Origin: Verrucomicrobiota bacterium
GTDB lineage: Bacteria > Verrucomicrobiota > Verrucomicrobiia > Limisphaerales > J093
Direction of reading: 5' to 3'
Length of the DNA stretch: 64,000 nt
Assembly (NCBI GenBank): GCA_016716505.1
Contig: JADJWF010000005.1
Span: forward strand, 186,001-250,000
The position numbers and the translations under genes are program-made. Shown here piece after piece: positions 18,632 to 27,141 of this stretch (position 1 is its first letter; each line of letters starts with the position of its first letter). The notes below the pieces were generated by a model. The model ran no database searches. It was not told the DNA's origin and saw only the letters and a list, made by a program, of their open reading frames with translations.

Positions 18632-19447
18632 ATGCTGGAAGACCATGTCGGAGATGTTGTTCGCAAAGGCCGCCTTCATGCGGGGGTCGCGGTCGAAGCC
18701 GCCGCGGCCGCCGCCGGGCTGCCCGTGGACGAGTACGAGGCATTCGAAGCGAACGGAAAGGCGACGCGCCCCTGCCAGTTCGGGCCGTTGGCCGCGCTGC
18801 TGGGTTTGAACCCGGCGAAACTCGAGCGGATCGCCGCCGGTTGGACGCCGGCCCCGCCGGATCTTGGCCGGTGGCGGGAATTGCGCGTGGTCACGACCAC
18901 CGCCGGCATGTCCGTGAACGCCTATCTGGTCTGGGACGAGGTCACGCGGGACGCCGCCGTTTTCGATACGGGATTTGATGCCGCGCCCCTAATCCAGTTG
19001 ATCGAGGAGAACGGACTTCTCCTTCGCTACCTGTTCCTGACGCATGGCCACGCCGACCACGTCGCGGGGCTGGCGACCCTGCGGGCGCGATATCCCAAGG
19101 CGCGGCTCCGCAGCAGCGCGAAGTCCGCACCGCCGGACCAGCGCAACCGGCCGAACGACTTCCTCATGCTCGGCAGCCTGCGGATCACCAATCGCGACAC
19201 CCCCGGCCACGCCGAGGACGGCGTCACGTATCTCGTGGGCACCTGGCCGGAAGACGCGCCGCACGTGGCGTTCGTCGGCGACGCCATCTTTGCCGGCTCG
19301 ATGGGCGGCGCGGCGGGAAATGCGGCCCTGGCGAAGGAGAAAATCGTGCAGCAGATTCTCTCGCTGCCGCCGGCCACGTTGATCTGCCCGGGACACGGCC
19401 CGCTGACCACGGTCGCCGAAGAGAAGGCGAACAACCCGTTTTTCTGA
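18632..19447 (+). CDS. Metallo-beta-lactamase-fold hydrolase with N-terminal HTH-like segment
   Basis: The C-terminal 190 residues are a glyoxalase-II-like MBL hydrolase with the metal motif THGHADHV, a downstream HAEDG His, the VGDAIFAGSMG Asp and a terminal PGHGPLT His. The first 80 residues (GVAVEAAAAAAGLPVDEYEAFE ... LAALLGLNPAKLERIAAGW) read like an XRE-type helix-turn-helix repeat, unusual before an MBL domain. The substrate may be a thioester or lactone, but this is not shown. ATG 18632 is used; a GTG lies immediately before it. It converges on a Nudix gene. Confidence 0.82.
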   Translation: MLEDHVGDVVRKGRLHAGVAVEAAAAAAGLPVDEYEAFEANGKATRPCQFGPLAALLGLNPAKLERIAAGWTPAPPDLGRWRELRVVTTTAGMSVNAYLVWDEVTRDAAVFDTGFDAAPLIQLIEENGLLLRYLFLTHGHADHVAGLATLRARYPKARLRSSAKSAPPDQRNRPNDFLMLGSLRITNRDTPGHAEDGVTYLVGTWPEDAPHVAFVGDAIFAGSMGGAAGNAALAKEKIVQQILSLPPATLICPGHGPLTTVAEEKANNPFF

Positions 19448-19471
19448 GGCGGACTCGGCGTGGTCGCCGCC

Positions 19472-19993
19472 TCAGGCGAGTCCCTCGCGAAATCGCACCA
19501 AAGCCTCGCGCACGGACACGAAGGCAATCTCGTCGAGCGCCACCCCCTCCGGCCGCCGCCAGAGCAGCTCGCTGACTTCGTCGAGCGGTCTAGCCTGATC
19601 GGGCGCGATGGCTTGCGCGGTGAAAAAGAGGTCCAGCACCGGATAGGTCACACCGGCGAACTCGTATCGGTTGGGCAGGGAGAGCACGAACTTCACGTCC
19701 CTCGCGGCGATCCCGACTTCCTCCCGGACTTCGCGATCCAGCGCGGCTTCGGCGGTTTCGTTGAAGTCAATGAACCCTCCCGGCAGCCCCAGCTTGCCGC
19801 GCCGCGGATCCTTCGCCCGCCGCAGCCAGAGCATGGCGCCGTCGGGGCGGAAGATGAACGCGCCGACGGACACCGCCGGGTTGAAGAACAACTGGAAACC
19901 ACAAGCCGCGCAGCGCAGCCGCGGCTCCGCAGGTGGAGCGGCGAGTTGGTGGCCACAGCGGGGACAAAAGTGAAAGTGAGCCTTCGGTTCCAT
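19472..19993 (-). CDS. Nudix hydrolase with N-terminal zinc ribbon
   Basis: The N-terminus carries a zinc ribbon (CPRC ... CAAC, about residues 10-35) joined to a Nudix fold. The Nudix box GGFIDFNETAEAALDREVREEVGI matches the GX5EX7REUXEEXG pattern with all catalytic Glu residues. The zinc-ribbon-Nudix architecture is like NudC (NADH/RNA-cap pyrophosphatase), but the protein is short (173 residues) and lacks the NudC-specific SQPWPFPxS motif, so the substrate is left open. Confidence 0.87.
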   Translation of the reverse strand: MEPKAHFHFCPRCGHQLAAPPAEPRLRCAACGFQLFFNPAVSVGAFIFRPDGAMLWLRRAKDPRRGKLGLPGGFIDFNETAEAALDREVREEVGIAARDVKFVLSLPNRYEFAGVTYPVLDLFFTAQAIAPDQARPLDEVSELLWRRPEGVALDEIAFVSVREALVRFREGLA

Positions 19994-20093
19994 GGGGGTC
20001 AGCGAGCGTGGGGAGTCTCACTCATCCATCGGGTGGCGACCGTTCTCTTCCGGTCCTCGTCGGGCCGCCATGCGGCAGACCAGGGAGCGCAAA

Positions 20094-20621
20094 TCACCGG
20101 CGTGGCTGGGCGTCGGTGAGAAAACTGACCATCGCGGCGGCAAAGGGTGCGAGGTCGCGCGGCGTGCGGCTGGAGATGAGGTTGCCATCCACCACGACCG
20201 GTTCGTCCACCCAGATGGCACCCGCATTCTCCAGGTCGTCCTTGATGCCCAGGGAACCGGTGGCGCGGCGGCCGTGCAGAATCCGCGCGGAGATCGGGAT
20301 CCAGCCGCCGTGGCAGATGAAGGCCACCAGTTTGCCGGCCGCGAAGAACTCCCGGGTCAGGGCCAGCACCTTGGCATCACGACGCAGTTTGTCGGGCATG
20401 AAACCGCCCGGGATCAGCAGACCGCCGTAGTCCTCACTCCGGGCCTCGGCGATCAGCAGGTCGGCCGTGGCTGGGTAACCGTGTTTCCCGGTGAAGGTGC
20501 GCAGCGCCGGCCCCGCCAGGCGCATCGAATACCCGGCCTCTTCGAGCCGGAGTTTCGGATACCACAACTCGAGGTCTTCGTAGATGTCGTCCACGAAGGC
20601 AAGCAGAGGAGGGAGATTCAT
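20094..20621 (-). CDS. DJ-1/PfpI family protein
   Basis: This is a flavodoxin-like cysteine hydrolase family member of 175 residues. The nucleophile elbow FICHGGW has Cys103 followed by His104, and a Glu near residue 15 (YEDLEL) can supply the acidic partner typical of the family. The LLIPGG segment before it is conserved. Members act as glyoxalase/deglycase or stress-response hydrolases, and the substrate here is unknown. The neighbours do not define a pathway. Confidence 0.85.
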   Translation of the reverse strand: MNLPPLLAFVDDIYEDLELWYPKLRLEEAGYSMRLAGPALRTFTGKHGYPATADLLIAEARSEDYGGLLIPGGFMPDKLRRDAKVLALTREFFAAGKLVAFICHGGWIPISARILHGRRATGSLGIKDDLENAGAIWVDEPVVVDGNLISSRTPRDLAPFAAAMVSFLTDAQPRR

Positions 20622-20648
20622 GGGCAGTGAGGGGGATGGACCCTGGAC

Positions 20649-21077
20649 TTACGGGTTTCCGCCATTGGCGGGCGGTGGCGGGGGCTCAACCCGGGAACGT
20701 CGCGCGCGCTCGGGTTTGGGATTCTTCGCGCGGTGGGTCTCGTTCAAATGCCGGTCAATTCGCCGGTAGGCAAACCACGAAGCGGCCGACAGGGCGATCA
20801 GTCCCACCTCCAGGCCCGAAGTGAACACCATGTGGTCGTACTTCTCCTTGCGGTAGATTTCCGCCGCCCAATCCGCCACCTCCGGAGAAGGGGCCGCCGA
20901 CCGAACTTTGGCCACTTTGTAAGGGTTGTGGAACAGCTTCCACGTCTGGTAGCTCAGCGTGCCCAGCACGGCAAACGCGACCACCATGGCCACCAGGCAC
21001 ACCGTGATGAATGCCCGGTGCAGAAAGTGCAGCAGGGTGTTTCCGGACGTTGGATCGCTGGAACCGGGTTTCGTCAT
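20649..21077 (-). CDS. Two-helix membrane protein of unknown function
   Basis: It has 142 residues with two predicted membrane helices (FITVCLVAMVVAFAVLGTLS near 20-40 and GLEVGLIALSAASWFAYR near 90-108). It ends in a Pro/Arg-rich cytosolic tail (EPPPPPANGGNP). The linker between the helices is about 45 residues. No family was recognised. Codon use resembles neighbouring real genes, so it is probably expressed. It lies between the DJ-1-like and glycosyltransferase genes on the same strand. Confidence 0.65.
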   Translation of the reverse strand: MTKPGSSDPTSGNTLLHFLHRAFITVCLVAMVVAFAVLGTLSYQTWKLFHNPYKVAKVRSAAPSPEVADWAAEIYRKEKYDHMVFTSGLEVGLIALSAASWFAYRRIDRHLNETHRAKNPKPERARRSRVEPPPPPANGGNP

Positions 21078-21146
21078 GACTCAGACTGCGCGGACACTCG
21101 CCCGTCCCGCAAGCTAAGCGGCGCGCCGGCCGATGGGGAGTGAAAA

Positions 21147-22280
21147 TCACGCAACATTTGCAGACGCGGAAGCGCTCGGCCGGCCAGCGCCTCGAGCCTG
21201 GCTTTCGAGCCAGTCCGCCGCCACGGGCAGCACGCGGCTCCAGTGAAAGGTCTTGGCCCGCTCCCACGCCGCCCGCCGGTAGCGCGCATAGCGCTCAGGC
21301 TGAGTGAGACAGAAGACGACGCCGTCGGCAAGGGCCTCCGGGGTCTCGGCGGCGGCGACCACGCCGGTCTCGTCGTGCAGCGTGGATTCCGTCAATCCGG
21401 CCACCGGATAGACCACCGCCGGCGTGCCCAGCGCGTTGGCTTCGATGACGTTGAGACCCCAGCCTTCGCGCAGCGAGGTGTGGAGGAGCAGGTGGGACTG
21501 CCGCAAGAGCGCATCCTTCTCCGCCTCCGGCAGGGCGCCGGTGAACCGCACATGCGCGGTCAGTTCGAGCTCGCGCGTCAACTCGATCAGCAGCGTCTCG
21601 GAGATGCCGCTGCCCACGACGGTCAAGGCAGCGTCCACCCCGCGCTGCCGCAGCACGGCCAGGCAGCGAATCGCGTGTTCGATCCGTTTATTTGGCGCGA
21701 GTCGCGAAACCGCGATCAGGCGGACCGGCGGCGTCAGCGGTTTGTCCTCCAGTTCGGGGATGGCCCGCGTGTGGACTCCGTAGGGGATCTGCTGAATGCG
21801 CTTCACGCCGTGGCGTTCGAGTGCCTGCCGCGTGGAGGTGGCCGCCGTCCAGAACTGGACGTTGCGGTACAACCAGTGCGTCCAGCGCTCCTGCCATTTG
21901 CCGAAGGTCGAGGTCGGCCAGCGGTAAAAGACATCCCAGATCGGCCCCAGCACTTCGTGGATGTACGCCACGCAGTTCGTGCCGCACCACCACGGGGCGA
22001 ACCACGGCAGGCCGTGATGCTGATCCACCACCAGATCGAAACTGGGCTGGCGGCGGTACCATCGGATGGCCTCGAAAATGGACGAGCCCTTGCCACCGGC
22101 ACGAACGATGTGAATGCCATTGATCGTCTCCGTGGGCACGGCGCCGGGAAAAGCGTTCGCAAACCACCAGACCTCGTGTCCGCGGTCGCGCAGGGCGCCC
22201 CAGTAGCCCTCGGTAACGCGCTCGGCCCCGCCGGCCAGGGGGTTCTTGGGATCACGCCAGTTGAGCATCAGGAAGCGCAT
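21147..22280 (-). CDS. Glycosyltransferase family 4 (GT-B fold)
   Basis: The protein has the GT4 N-terminal motif NPLAGGAERVTEG and HEVWWF, the interdomain IPYGV(H) segment and the C-terminal nucleotide-sugar domain with ALTVVGSG, SLREGWGLNVIEANALGTP (the conserved E-X7-E region) and PVAG. The 377-residue length is standard. GT4 enzymes make glycan or glycolipid linkages at the inner membrane face using a nucleotide sugar; donor and acceptor are unknown. It follows the outer-membrane gene by 230 bp with a hairpin between them. Confidence 0.92.
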   Translation of the reverse strand: MRFLMLNWRDPKNPLAGGAERVTEGYWGALRDRGHEVWWFANAFPGAVPTETINGIHIVRAGGKGSSIFEAIRWYRRQPSFDLVVDQHHGLPWFAPWWCGTNCVAYIHEVLGPIWDVFYRWPTSTFGKWQERWTHWLYRNVQFWTAATSTRQALERHGVKRIQQIPYGVHTRAIPELEDKPLTPPVRLIAVSRLAPNKRIEHAIRCLAVLRQRGVDAALTVVGSGISETLLIELTRELELTAHVRFTGALPEAEKDALLRQSHLLLHTSLREGWGLNVIEANALGTPAVVYPVAGLTESTLHDETGVVAAAETPEALADGVVFCLTQPERYARYRRAAWERAKTFHWSRVLPVAADWLESQARGAGRPSASASANVA

Positions 22281-22458
22281 GAACGTCGTGTCGGGTCAAC
22301 GAAGGGGAGGGGTTATGCCCAGTGCCGGTGAGGAACTCAATTTGAAATCCGACCAATGCAGGCCCTGCCTGCCTCCCGTCCGGGCGCGCGCGACGACGAA
22401 GCGAGAAAGCCGGAGGGGCGCACTGCGCACAGGGGACCGCCTATGCCCGCCGCCTCAA

Positions 22459-22494
22459 GCAAATCGCCCCGGAGCAACCCCCGGGGCGATTTGC
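22459..22494 (-). terminator. Strong hairpin, likely terminator of the MetA-type gene
   Basis: A perfect 14-bp inverted repeat pairs GCAAATCGCCCCGG (22459-22472) with CCGGGGCGATTTGC (22481-22494) across an 8-nt loop. It lies 19 bp past the stop of the minus-strand gene at 22513 and before the glycosyltransferase. The expected U-tract is weak, so it may act as a bidirectional or factor-assisted terminator. Confidence 0.65.
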
Positions 22495-22512
22495 GCCAAC
22501 TGCTGCGGACGC

Positions 22513-23385
22513 TCAGAAGCGTTTGGTCAGGGTCAGCGTGGCCGTGTGCCCCTGCGGACGGCTCGACGCCTCGATCTCGTAGATGTACCGCGCCGAAACG
22601 AACGTCATGCACTTGCCGCACGACCAGACGATTTCCGGCCCGAGGCCCCAGACCGAATCCAACTCGCCGCTCGCGCCGCTGCCGCTGTCGCCGGTGAGCT
22701 GCTGCTGCCAGTAGCCGATGGCCCCAACTTCCCACGACTTGCTCAGCGCCTTGGACAGGCCCCACTCGAGGGAGATTTCGTTGCCCGGCGTGATCGGCGC
22801 ATCTTCCATCTCGTGGTTGATCTCATAGCGGCCCAGGGCGGACAACGCCCACGTCTTCTGCTGGTCGGGGAACCACGTTCCGCCCAGCGTCAGCATGTGG
22901 CCCCAGAAGCCCTTGCCCGCATCCACGGGTTCGCCCCGGTTGCCGGTCGGTGCCCAGAAGCCGTAGCCGACGCCCAAGTCGAACTGTTTCCAGTGCCACG
23001 ACAACGTGATCGGCTCGAAGAAGATGTCGCCCAGGTCGAACTTGGAATCGGAGTAAGGACCGGCGCTGAGGTCGGTGTAGATGAAGGGGATGAGGGTATC
23101 CATCCCGTAGGAGCCGCCGAGGATCTTGAAGTCCGTGATCCAGATCAGGCGCGGGGCCTGTGCGTACACGAACAGATCAAAGTCCACCGGGAGCTTGTCC
23201 CCGTGGTGGTCATTCACCTGGTCCGCCCAATAGAACAGGTTGTAGTCGCGCAGATAGACGCCGGGCGGCGGCAGCGAGCCGCCTTTGATGCCTTCCACGC
23301 CGATGGGGTAGTGTTGCGCCTGCGCCGCGAGGCACAGGCCCGCGCCCGCCGCGAGGGGGGCGATGAGGTTGAGTTGGTTTTTCAT
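22513..23385 (-). CDS. Outer-membrane beta-barrel, phenol MetA-degradation (transporter) family
   Basis: It has 290 residues: signal peptide (LIAPLAAGAGLCLAAQAQ), then alternating amphipathic strands rich in Trp/Tyr/Gly, ending TATLTLTKRF, a terminal Phe as expected for an outer-membrane barrel. The opening EGIKGGSLPPPGVYLRDYN and the later PTGNRGEPVDAGKGFWGH match the 'transporter / MetA pathway of phenol degradation' family, usually barrels near aromatic-degradation genes. Here the neighbours do not support phenol catabolism, so the cargo is unknown. A terminator hairpin follows the stop. Confidence 0.85.
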   Translation of the reverse strand: MKNQLNLIAPLAAGAGLCLAAQAQHYPIGVEGIKGGSLPPPGVYLRDYNLFYWADQVNDHHGDKLPVDFDLFVYAQAPRLIWITDFKILGGSYGMDTLIPFIYTDLSAGPYSDSKFDLGDIFFEPITLSWHWKQFDLGVGYGFWAPTGNRGEPVDAGKGFWGHMLTLGGTWFPDQQKTWALSALGRYEINHEMEDAPITPGNEISLEWGLSKALSKSWEVGAIGYWQQQLTGDSGSGASGELDSVWGLGPEIVWSCGKCMTFVSARYIYEIEASSRPQGHTATLTLTKRF

Positions 23386-23412
23386 GGGGAGGTGTTGCCG
23401 GCGAAGGCCGGG

Positions 23413-24726
23413 TCAATCTTCCACGTCCTTCATTTTGCCCGACAGATAAGTGTCGTACGCTGGCAGATCCAACATGCCGTGACCGCAGAGGTTGAAGAGA
23501 ATGACCTTCTTGCGACCCTCTTCGCGGCACTTGACCGCCTCCTCGATGACGGCGGCGATGGCATGGCACGGTTCAGGGGCCGGCACGATGCCCTCGGTCC
23601 GCGCGAAGAGCACGCCTGCTTCGAAGATCTTCAGTTGCGGGAACGAGGTCGCCTCGATCAGGCCCAGCTTGCGCGCGTGACTGACCATCGGGGCCATGCC
23701 GTGGTAGCGGAGTCCGCCCGAGTGAATGCTGGGCGGCATGAACTTGTGGCCCAGCGTGTGCATCATCAGCAGCGGCGTCATTTCGGCCGTGTCGCCGAAG
23801 TCGTACCGCAGGTCGCCCTTGGTGATGGACGGGCAGGACTCCGGTTCCACCGCGATGATGCGGTAATTCTTGCCCGCCTTGATCTTCTGGCCAATGAACG
23901 GAAACGAGATCCCGGCAAAGTTGCTGCCCCCGCCCACGCACCCGACGATCACGTCCGGCGCTTCCCCGGCGAGTTCCATCTGCTTGATGGCCTCCTGGCC
24001 GATCACGGTTTGGTGGAGACACACGTGATTGAGCACCGACCCGAGCGAGTACTTGGTGCCGGGGTGCTTCACCGTGTCCTCGATGGCTTCGCTGATCGCG
24101 ATGCCCAGACTGCCGTTGCAGTGGGGATCCTCGGCCAGCATCTTGCGCCCGAAATCGGTCACCTCGCTCGGGCTGGGATGCACGGTCGCGCCCCAGGTCT
24201 GCATCATGAGTTTGCGATACGGCTTCTGCTGGAAACTGACCTTGACCATGTACACCACGCACTCGAGCCCAAACACCTTGCAGGCGAAGGCGAGTGACGA
24301 TCCCCACTGGCCCGCGCCCGTTTCCGTGGCCAGGCGTTTGGTCCCCGCCAGTTTGTTGTAGTACGCCTGCGGCACGGCGGTGTTCGGCTTGTGCGAACCG
24401 GCGGGGCTGACGCCTTCGTACTTGTAGTAGATGTGGGCCGGGGTCTGCAGCGCTTTCTCCAGGCGAACAGCGCGGAGCAAGGGCGTGGGCCGCCACAATG
24501 CGTAGATGTCGCGAACTTCGTCCGGGATATCCACCCAGCGGTCGGAGCACATCTCCTGCGCCACCAGGTTTTCCGGAAAAATCGCCGTCATCATTTCGGG
24601 CGTCACCGGTTCCTTCGTGCCCGGATGCAGCGGTGGCGGCAACGGCTCGGGGAAGTCGGCCAGCAGGTTGTACCACTGCCTGGGGGCGTCGGTGTCGGCA
24701 AGGGTGAATCGAAGTCGTTCGCTCAT
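23413..24726 (-). CDS. TrpB-like pyridoxal-phosphate beta-synthase (TrpB2 type)
   Basis: This is a tryptophan-synthase beta-like protein of 437 residues. It shows the PLP lysine motif in SPAGSHKPNTA, the ammonium-like ETGAGQWGSSLA, and the glycine phosphate-binding loop GCVGGGSN. The long N-terminal extension and GQWGSSLAFAC, VKVSFQQKPYR motifs mark the TrpB2 branch, which can work without TrpA as a serine/indole synthase or tryptophan-forming enzyme. No trpA or other trp gene is in the window. It is followed on the same strand by the outer-membrane barrel gene, with a 27-bp gap. Confidence 0.93.
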   Translation of the reverse strand: MSERLRFTLADTDAPRQWYNLLADFPEPLPPPLHPGTKEPVTPEMMTAIFPENLVAQEMCSDRWVDIPDEVRDIYALWRPTPLLRAVRLEKALQTPAHIYYKYEGVSPAGSHKPNTAVPQAYYNKLAGTKRLATETGAGQWGSSLAFACKVFGLECVVYMVKVSFQQKPYRKLMMQTWGATVHPSPSEVTDFGRKMLAEDPHCNGSLGIAISEAIEDTVKHPGTKYSLGSVLNHVCLHQTVIGQEAIKQMELAGEAPDVIVGCVGGGSNFAGISFPFIGQKIKAGKNYRIIAVEPESCPSITKGDLRYDFGDTAEMTPLLMMHTLGHKFMPPSIHSGGLRYHGMAPMVSHARKLGLIEATSFPQLKIFEAGVLFARTEGIVPAPEPCHAIAAVIEEAVKCREEGRKKVILFNLCGHGMLDLPAYDTYLSGKMKDVED

Positions 24727-24987
24727 GAGTTTGTCGTCAGTGTTTCACTGGGTGCGCTTGGGATACCTGACGCACTGCCTGCGCGTCAATCCATGCCTTG
24801 GAGCGCTGATCGGCCGGTAGCTGCTGAAAAGTTCACTGGGCCCTGCGTCCCGCTTCCTTTTTGGCCTGCTTTCAGAGGTGTGCGTCACGTTCTGCAAAAT
24901 GGTTCGAGTCGTCCTGCTGAACCTCCGGGCCTCTGGCCTCCTCGGCTGACCCCGGAGGGCAAAAAAGTTCGCGCCCGGCGGGCAGAA

Positions 24988-26682
24988 TCAGCGGCGCGCG
25001 GCCGCCCGGGCGCGACCCCACTTTTGGCCCAGTGTGCGAAACACCCGGTCGAACGGCCCCGGGATCGTGCCCAGGAATTGGCGCTCGGCACAGAGACGGA
25101 ATTGTCCGTACAGCCGCGCGCGGCTGCGCCACCCGAAAAACGCGTCGGTCACGAGTCCCAGAACAAGCCAGACCCAGAAATACGTCCAGGGTTCGAGTTG
25201 GCCCGGCATGACCACGCCGGCGAGCACCAGAATTCCCACGACGGCCGATCCCAGCCCGATCATCAGCCAGGGCAGCACGAGAATTCGCGCCACTGCGTCA
25301 CCCGTCGCGCGATTCGGGTTGGGGGCCGCCATCGCCAGCCACATCGCGGTCCAGCCCAACGCGATCAGGTCGCAGAGCAGCATCGCGGTGGCTCCGCCCA
25401 GCACCGCCGCCGCCAGCCAACGGTCCTCGCCGTCCCAGAAGCTCGAGTCGTCGCTCATCAGGCGGAAGGCCAGCCAGCCGTGCCCCAGCAGGACCACCGC
25501 CACCGGGCCCGCGTACTTGGTTCGCAGTCCCCACCAGAGACCGCCGATGATTTCACGAATCGAGAGCGGCGTGGACAGCAGGAGTTCGAAGGCGCCGCTC
25601 TTGCGGTGGTCAATCAGCGCCGCCGCGGCATCGGAGGTCAGGGCCCCTTTGGCCAGCAGATGACAGAGGACCAAAGCGAAGATCAAATTGCCGGCCGAGG
25701 AGTCCCCGAAGTGGGCTGGCCGCACGACGAAGACGGCCAGCACCATCGCCAGGACGGTCCAGACTCCCGCGTGCCGCAGCCGATGGCGCGCCACGAGGTA
25801 GTGGAATGGGCCGCGCCCCAACAACCCTTCCCGGCGCTTCTGTCCGCGGGTTCCGCTTCCGATCGTCACCGACCGCCACCAGTCCCGCCAGCGTTGGCGC
25901 TTCGCCCGCACTGGTCGTTCCTGCCAGGAGTGTGGCAGGCGCCAGGCCGCCAGGCCGAGAAACAGCCAGGCGTAGCCGTGCGTGATCAGGAAGCTGGTCC
26001 AGAAAGAACCTCCGAGCCCCACCCCTCCTCCCGCAACCGCCCCCACGCCGCTGGCCGGGCTCAGTTGGGCGATCGCGGCGACCAGCGTAGGCGACCAGCC
26101 CCGCGCCCCACCCCACCCAGCCATCAAGAAGGGCACGACGACAAACGCCAGCACGGTCAGGAACGCCGCCACGCGGGCACGTCGCGCGTGGCGGGAGCAG
26201 GTGGAGATGAAGAGCCCCACCGCGCAGGAGAACAAGACCGTGTTCAAAAGCCCGATCGCGGTTAGGGCCGCGCTGCGGGCCGACACGCCGCCGGCCAGCA
26301 GCGGGATCACCAGGGCCGGGACGGTGGCAACCAGCAGGTACAGGAGATGCAGTCCGTGCGACGCCAGCTTCCCGGCCAGCACGTCATACCCGCGCAGGTC
26401 AGTCAGGAAAAGAAGTCCCAGCGTTCCGTCCCGCTTTTCCGAGCTGATCGCGTCTGCCGTCGCCGTGGCACCCGCGAACAGGCAGATCCAGAGCGCGATC
26501 GCGGCGAACGCGGCGAACGCCGCCGCGCCCCCGGTGCCGACCAAGCCGGCGGCGTTGCTGATCAGCAGGAAATAGCCGGCCAGGAAAAGGGCGCCAATTC
26601 CGGCCTGCAGCCGGGTGAAATACGTTCGCCCCTGGCGCGAAGCCACGGTCAGCTCCCGCACTGCCACCGGAAGAAACGTCAC
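24988..26682 (-). CDS. ABC-2-type transporter permease-like membrane protein
   Basis: It has 564 residues, highly hydrophobic, with about 12-14 predicted membrane helices. The N-terminal half carries ABC-2 permease hallmarks (SSEKRDGTLGLLFLTDLRG and YDVLAGKL, where the 'KRDGTLG' loop precedes a helix). The C-terminal half repeats a similar loop (AALIDHRKSGAFELLLSTPLS), so the protein looks like a tandem fusion of two ABC-2 permease units. The start is GTG at 26682. No ATPase gene is adjacent, so the partner must lie elsewhere or the role differs. Cargo is unknown. Confidence 0.75.
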   Translation of the reverse strand: MTFLPVAVRELTVASRQGRTYFTRLQAGIGALFLAGYFLLISNAAGLVGTGGAAAFAAFAAIALWICLFAGATATADAISSEKRDGTLGLLFLTDLRGYDVLAGKLASHGLHLLYLLVATVPALVIPLLAGGVSARSAALTAIGLLNTVLFSCAVGLFISTCSRHARRARVAAFLTVLAFVVVPFLMAGWGGARGWSPTLVAAIAQLSPASGVGAVAGGGVGLGGSFWTSFLITHGYAWLFLGLAAWRLPHSWQERPVRAKRQRWRDWWRSVTIGSGTRGQKRREGLLGRGPFHYLVARHRLRHAGVWTVLAMVLAVFVVRPAHFGDSSAGNLIFALVLCHLLAKGALTSDAAAALIDHRKSGAFELLLSTPLSIREIIGGLWWGLRTKYAGPVAVVLLGHGWLAFRLMSDDSSFWDGEDRWLAAAVLGGATAMLLCDLIALGWTAMWLAMAAPNPNRATGDAVARILVLPWLMIGLGSAVVGILVLAGVVMPGQLEPWTYFWVWLVLGLVTDAFFGWRSRARLYGQFRLCAERQFLGTIPGPFDRVFRTLGQKWGRARAAARR

Positions 26683-27141
26683 CCGCCGACGCTAGCGCCC
26701 GCGCGGTGCAGCGGGAAGCCCGTTCCTCGATACCGCCCCGAGCCGCGACCGGTGGCGGCTCCGCTTCGCAAATGAGGGATTGCCCGGCGTCAGGGATCTG
26801 CCCCAGTGCCCGGCGAGGTCCGTGCCCGGCCGGACCTGACTCAGGGTCCTTCGCAGGGCATCGAAGTCGTCATCAACAGCCCGCTTCCAGCACCGGGGGC
26901 GCCGTTGGCCTTCGGTGCGGACCGCCTGGCTATTGGCCTTCAACCCGCTCGGGAGCCAGCCAGCGGCCGGAAACGCCGGGTGGTCCCCGTTCCGCCTCCA
27001 ACTCCAGCGGCCTTGAACGCCCGGCTCAACACGAATTCTCGTTTGACAAAAACGGTCCAGATGTTCGCGCCGCCCAGAATTGGGTTGAAAAGCGGGGGCC
27101 CGTTTCCGAAGCTCCGGCAACGCGAATCACTGCGAACGAAC
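26683..27141. other. Intergenic region, no gene recognised
   Basis: A 459-bp gap between divergent genes. Open frames exist on both strands but their translations are low-complexity Arg/Pro-rich text without motifs, so I treat them as chance. Several short GC-rich inverted repeats are visible but no defined element. It presumably holds promoters for the permease and FKBP genes. Confidence 0.5.

Noticed and set aside
24890..24950. A GGTTCGAGTC stretch like a tRNA T-loop.
   Set aside because: No matching acceptor, D or anticodon arms could be paired around it.
22246..26265. Two long plus-strand ORFs (22246-24297 and 24391-26265).
   Set aside because: They are antisense to the outer-membrane, TrpB2 and permease genes and have no recognisable domain.
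26692..27120. A minus-strand ORF of 142 codons in the gap before the FKBP gene.
   Set aside because: Arg/Pro-rich translation with no motif, overlapped by equally long frames on the other strand, so it looks like chance.
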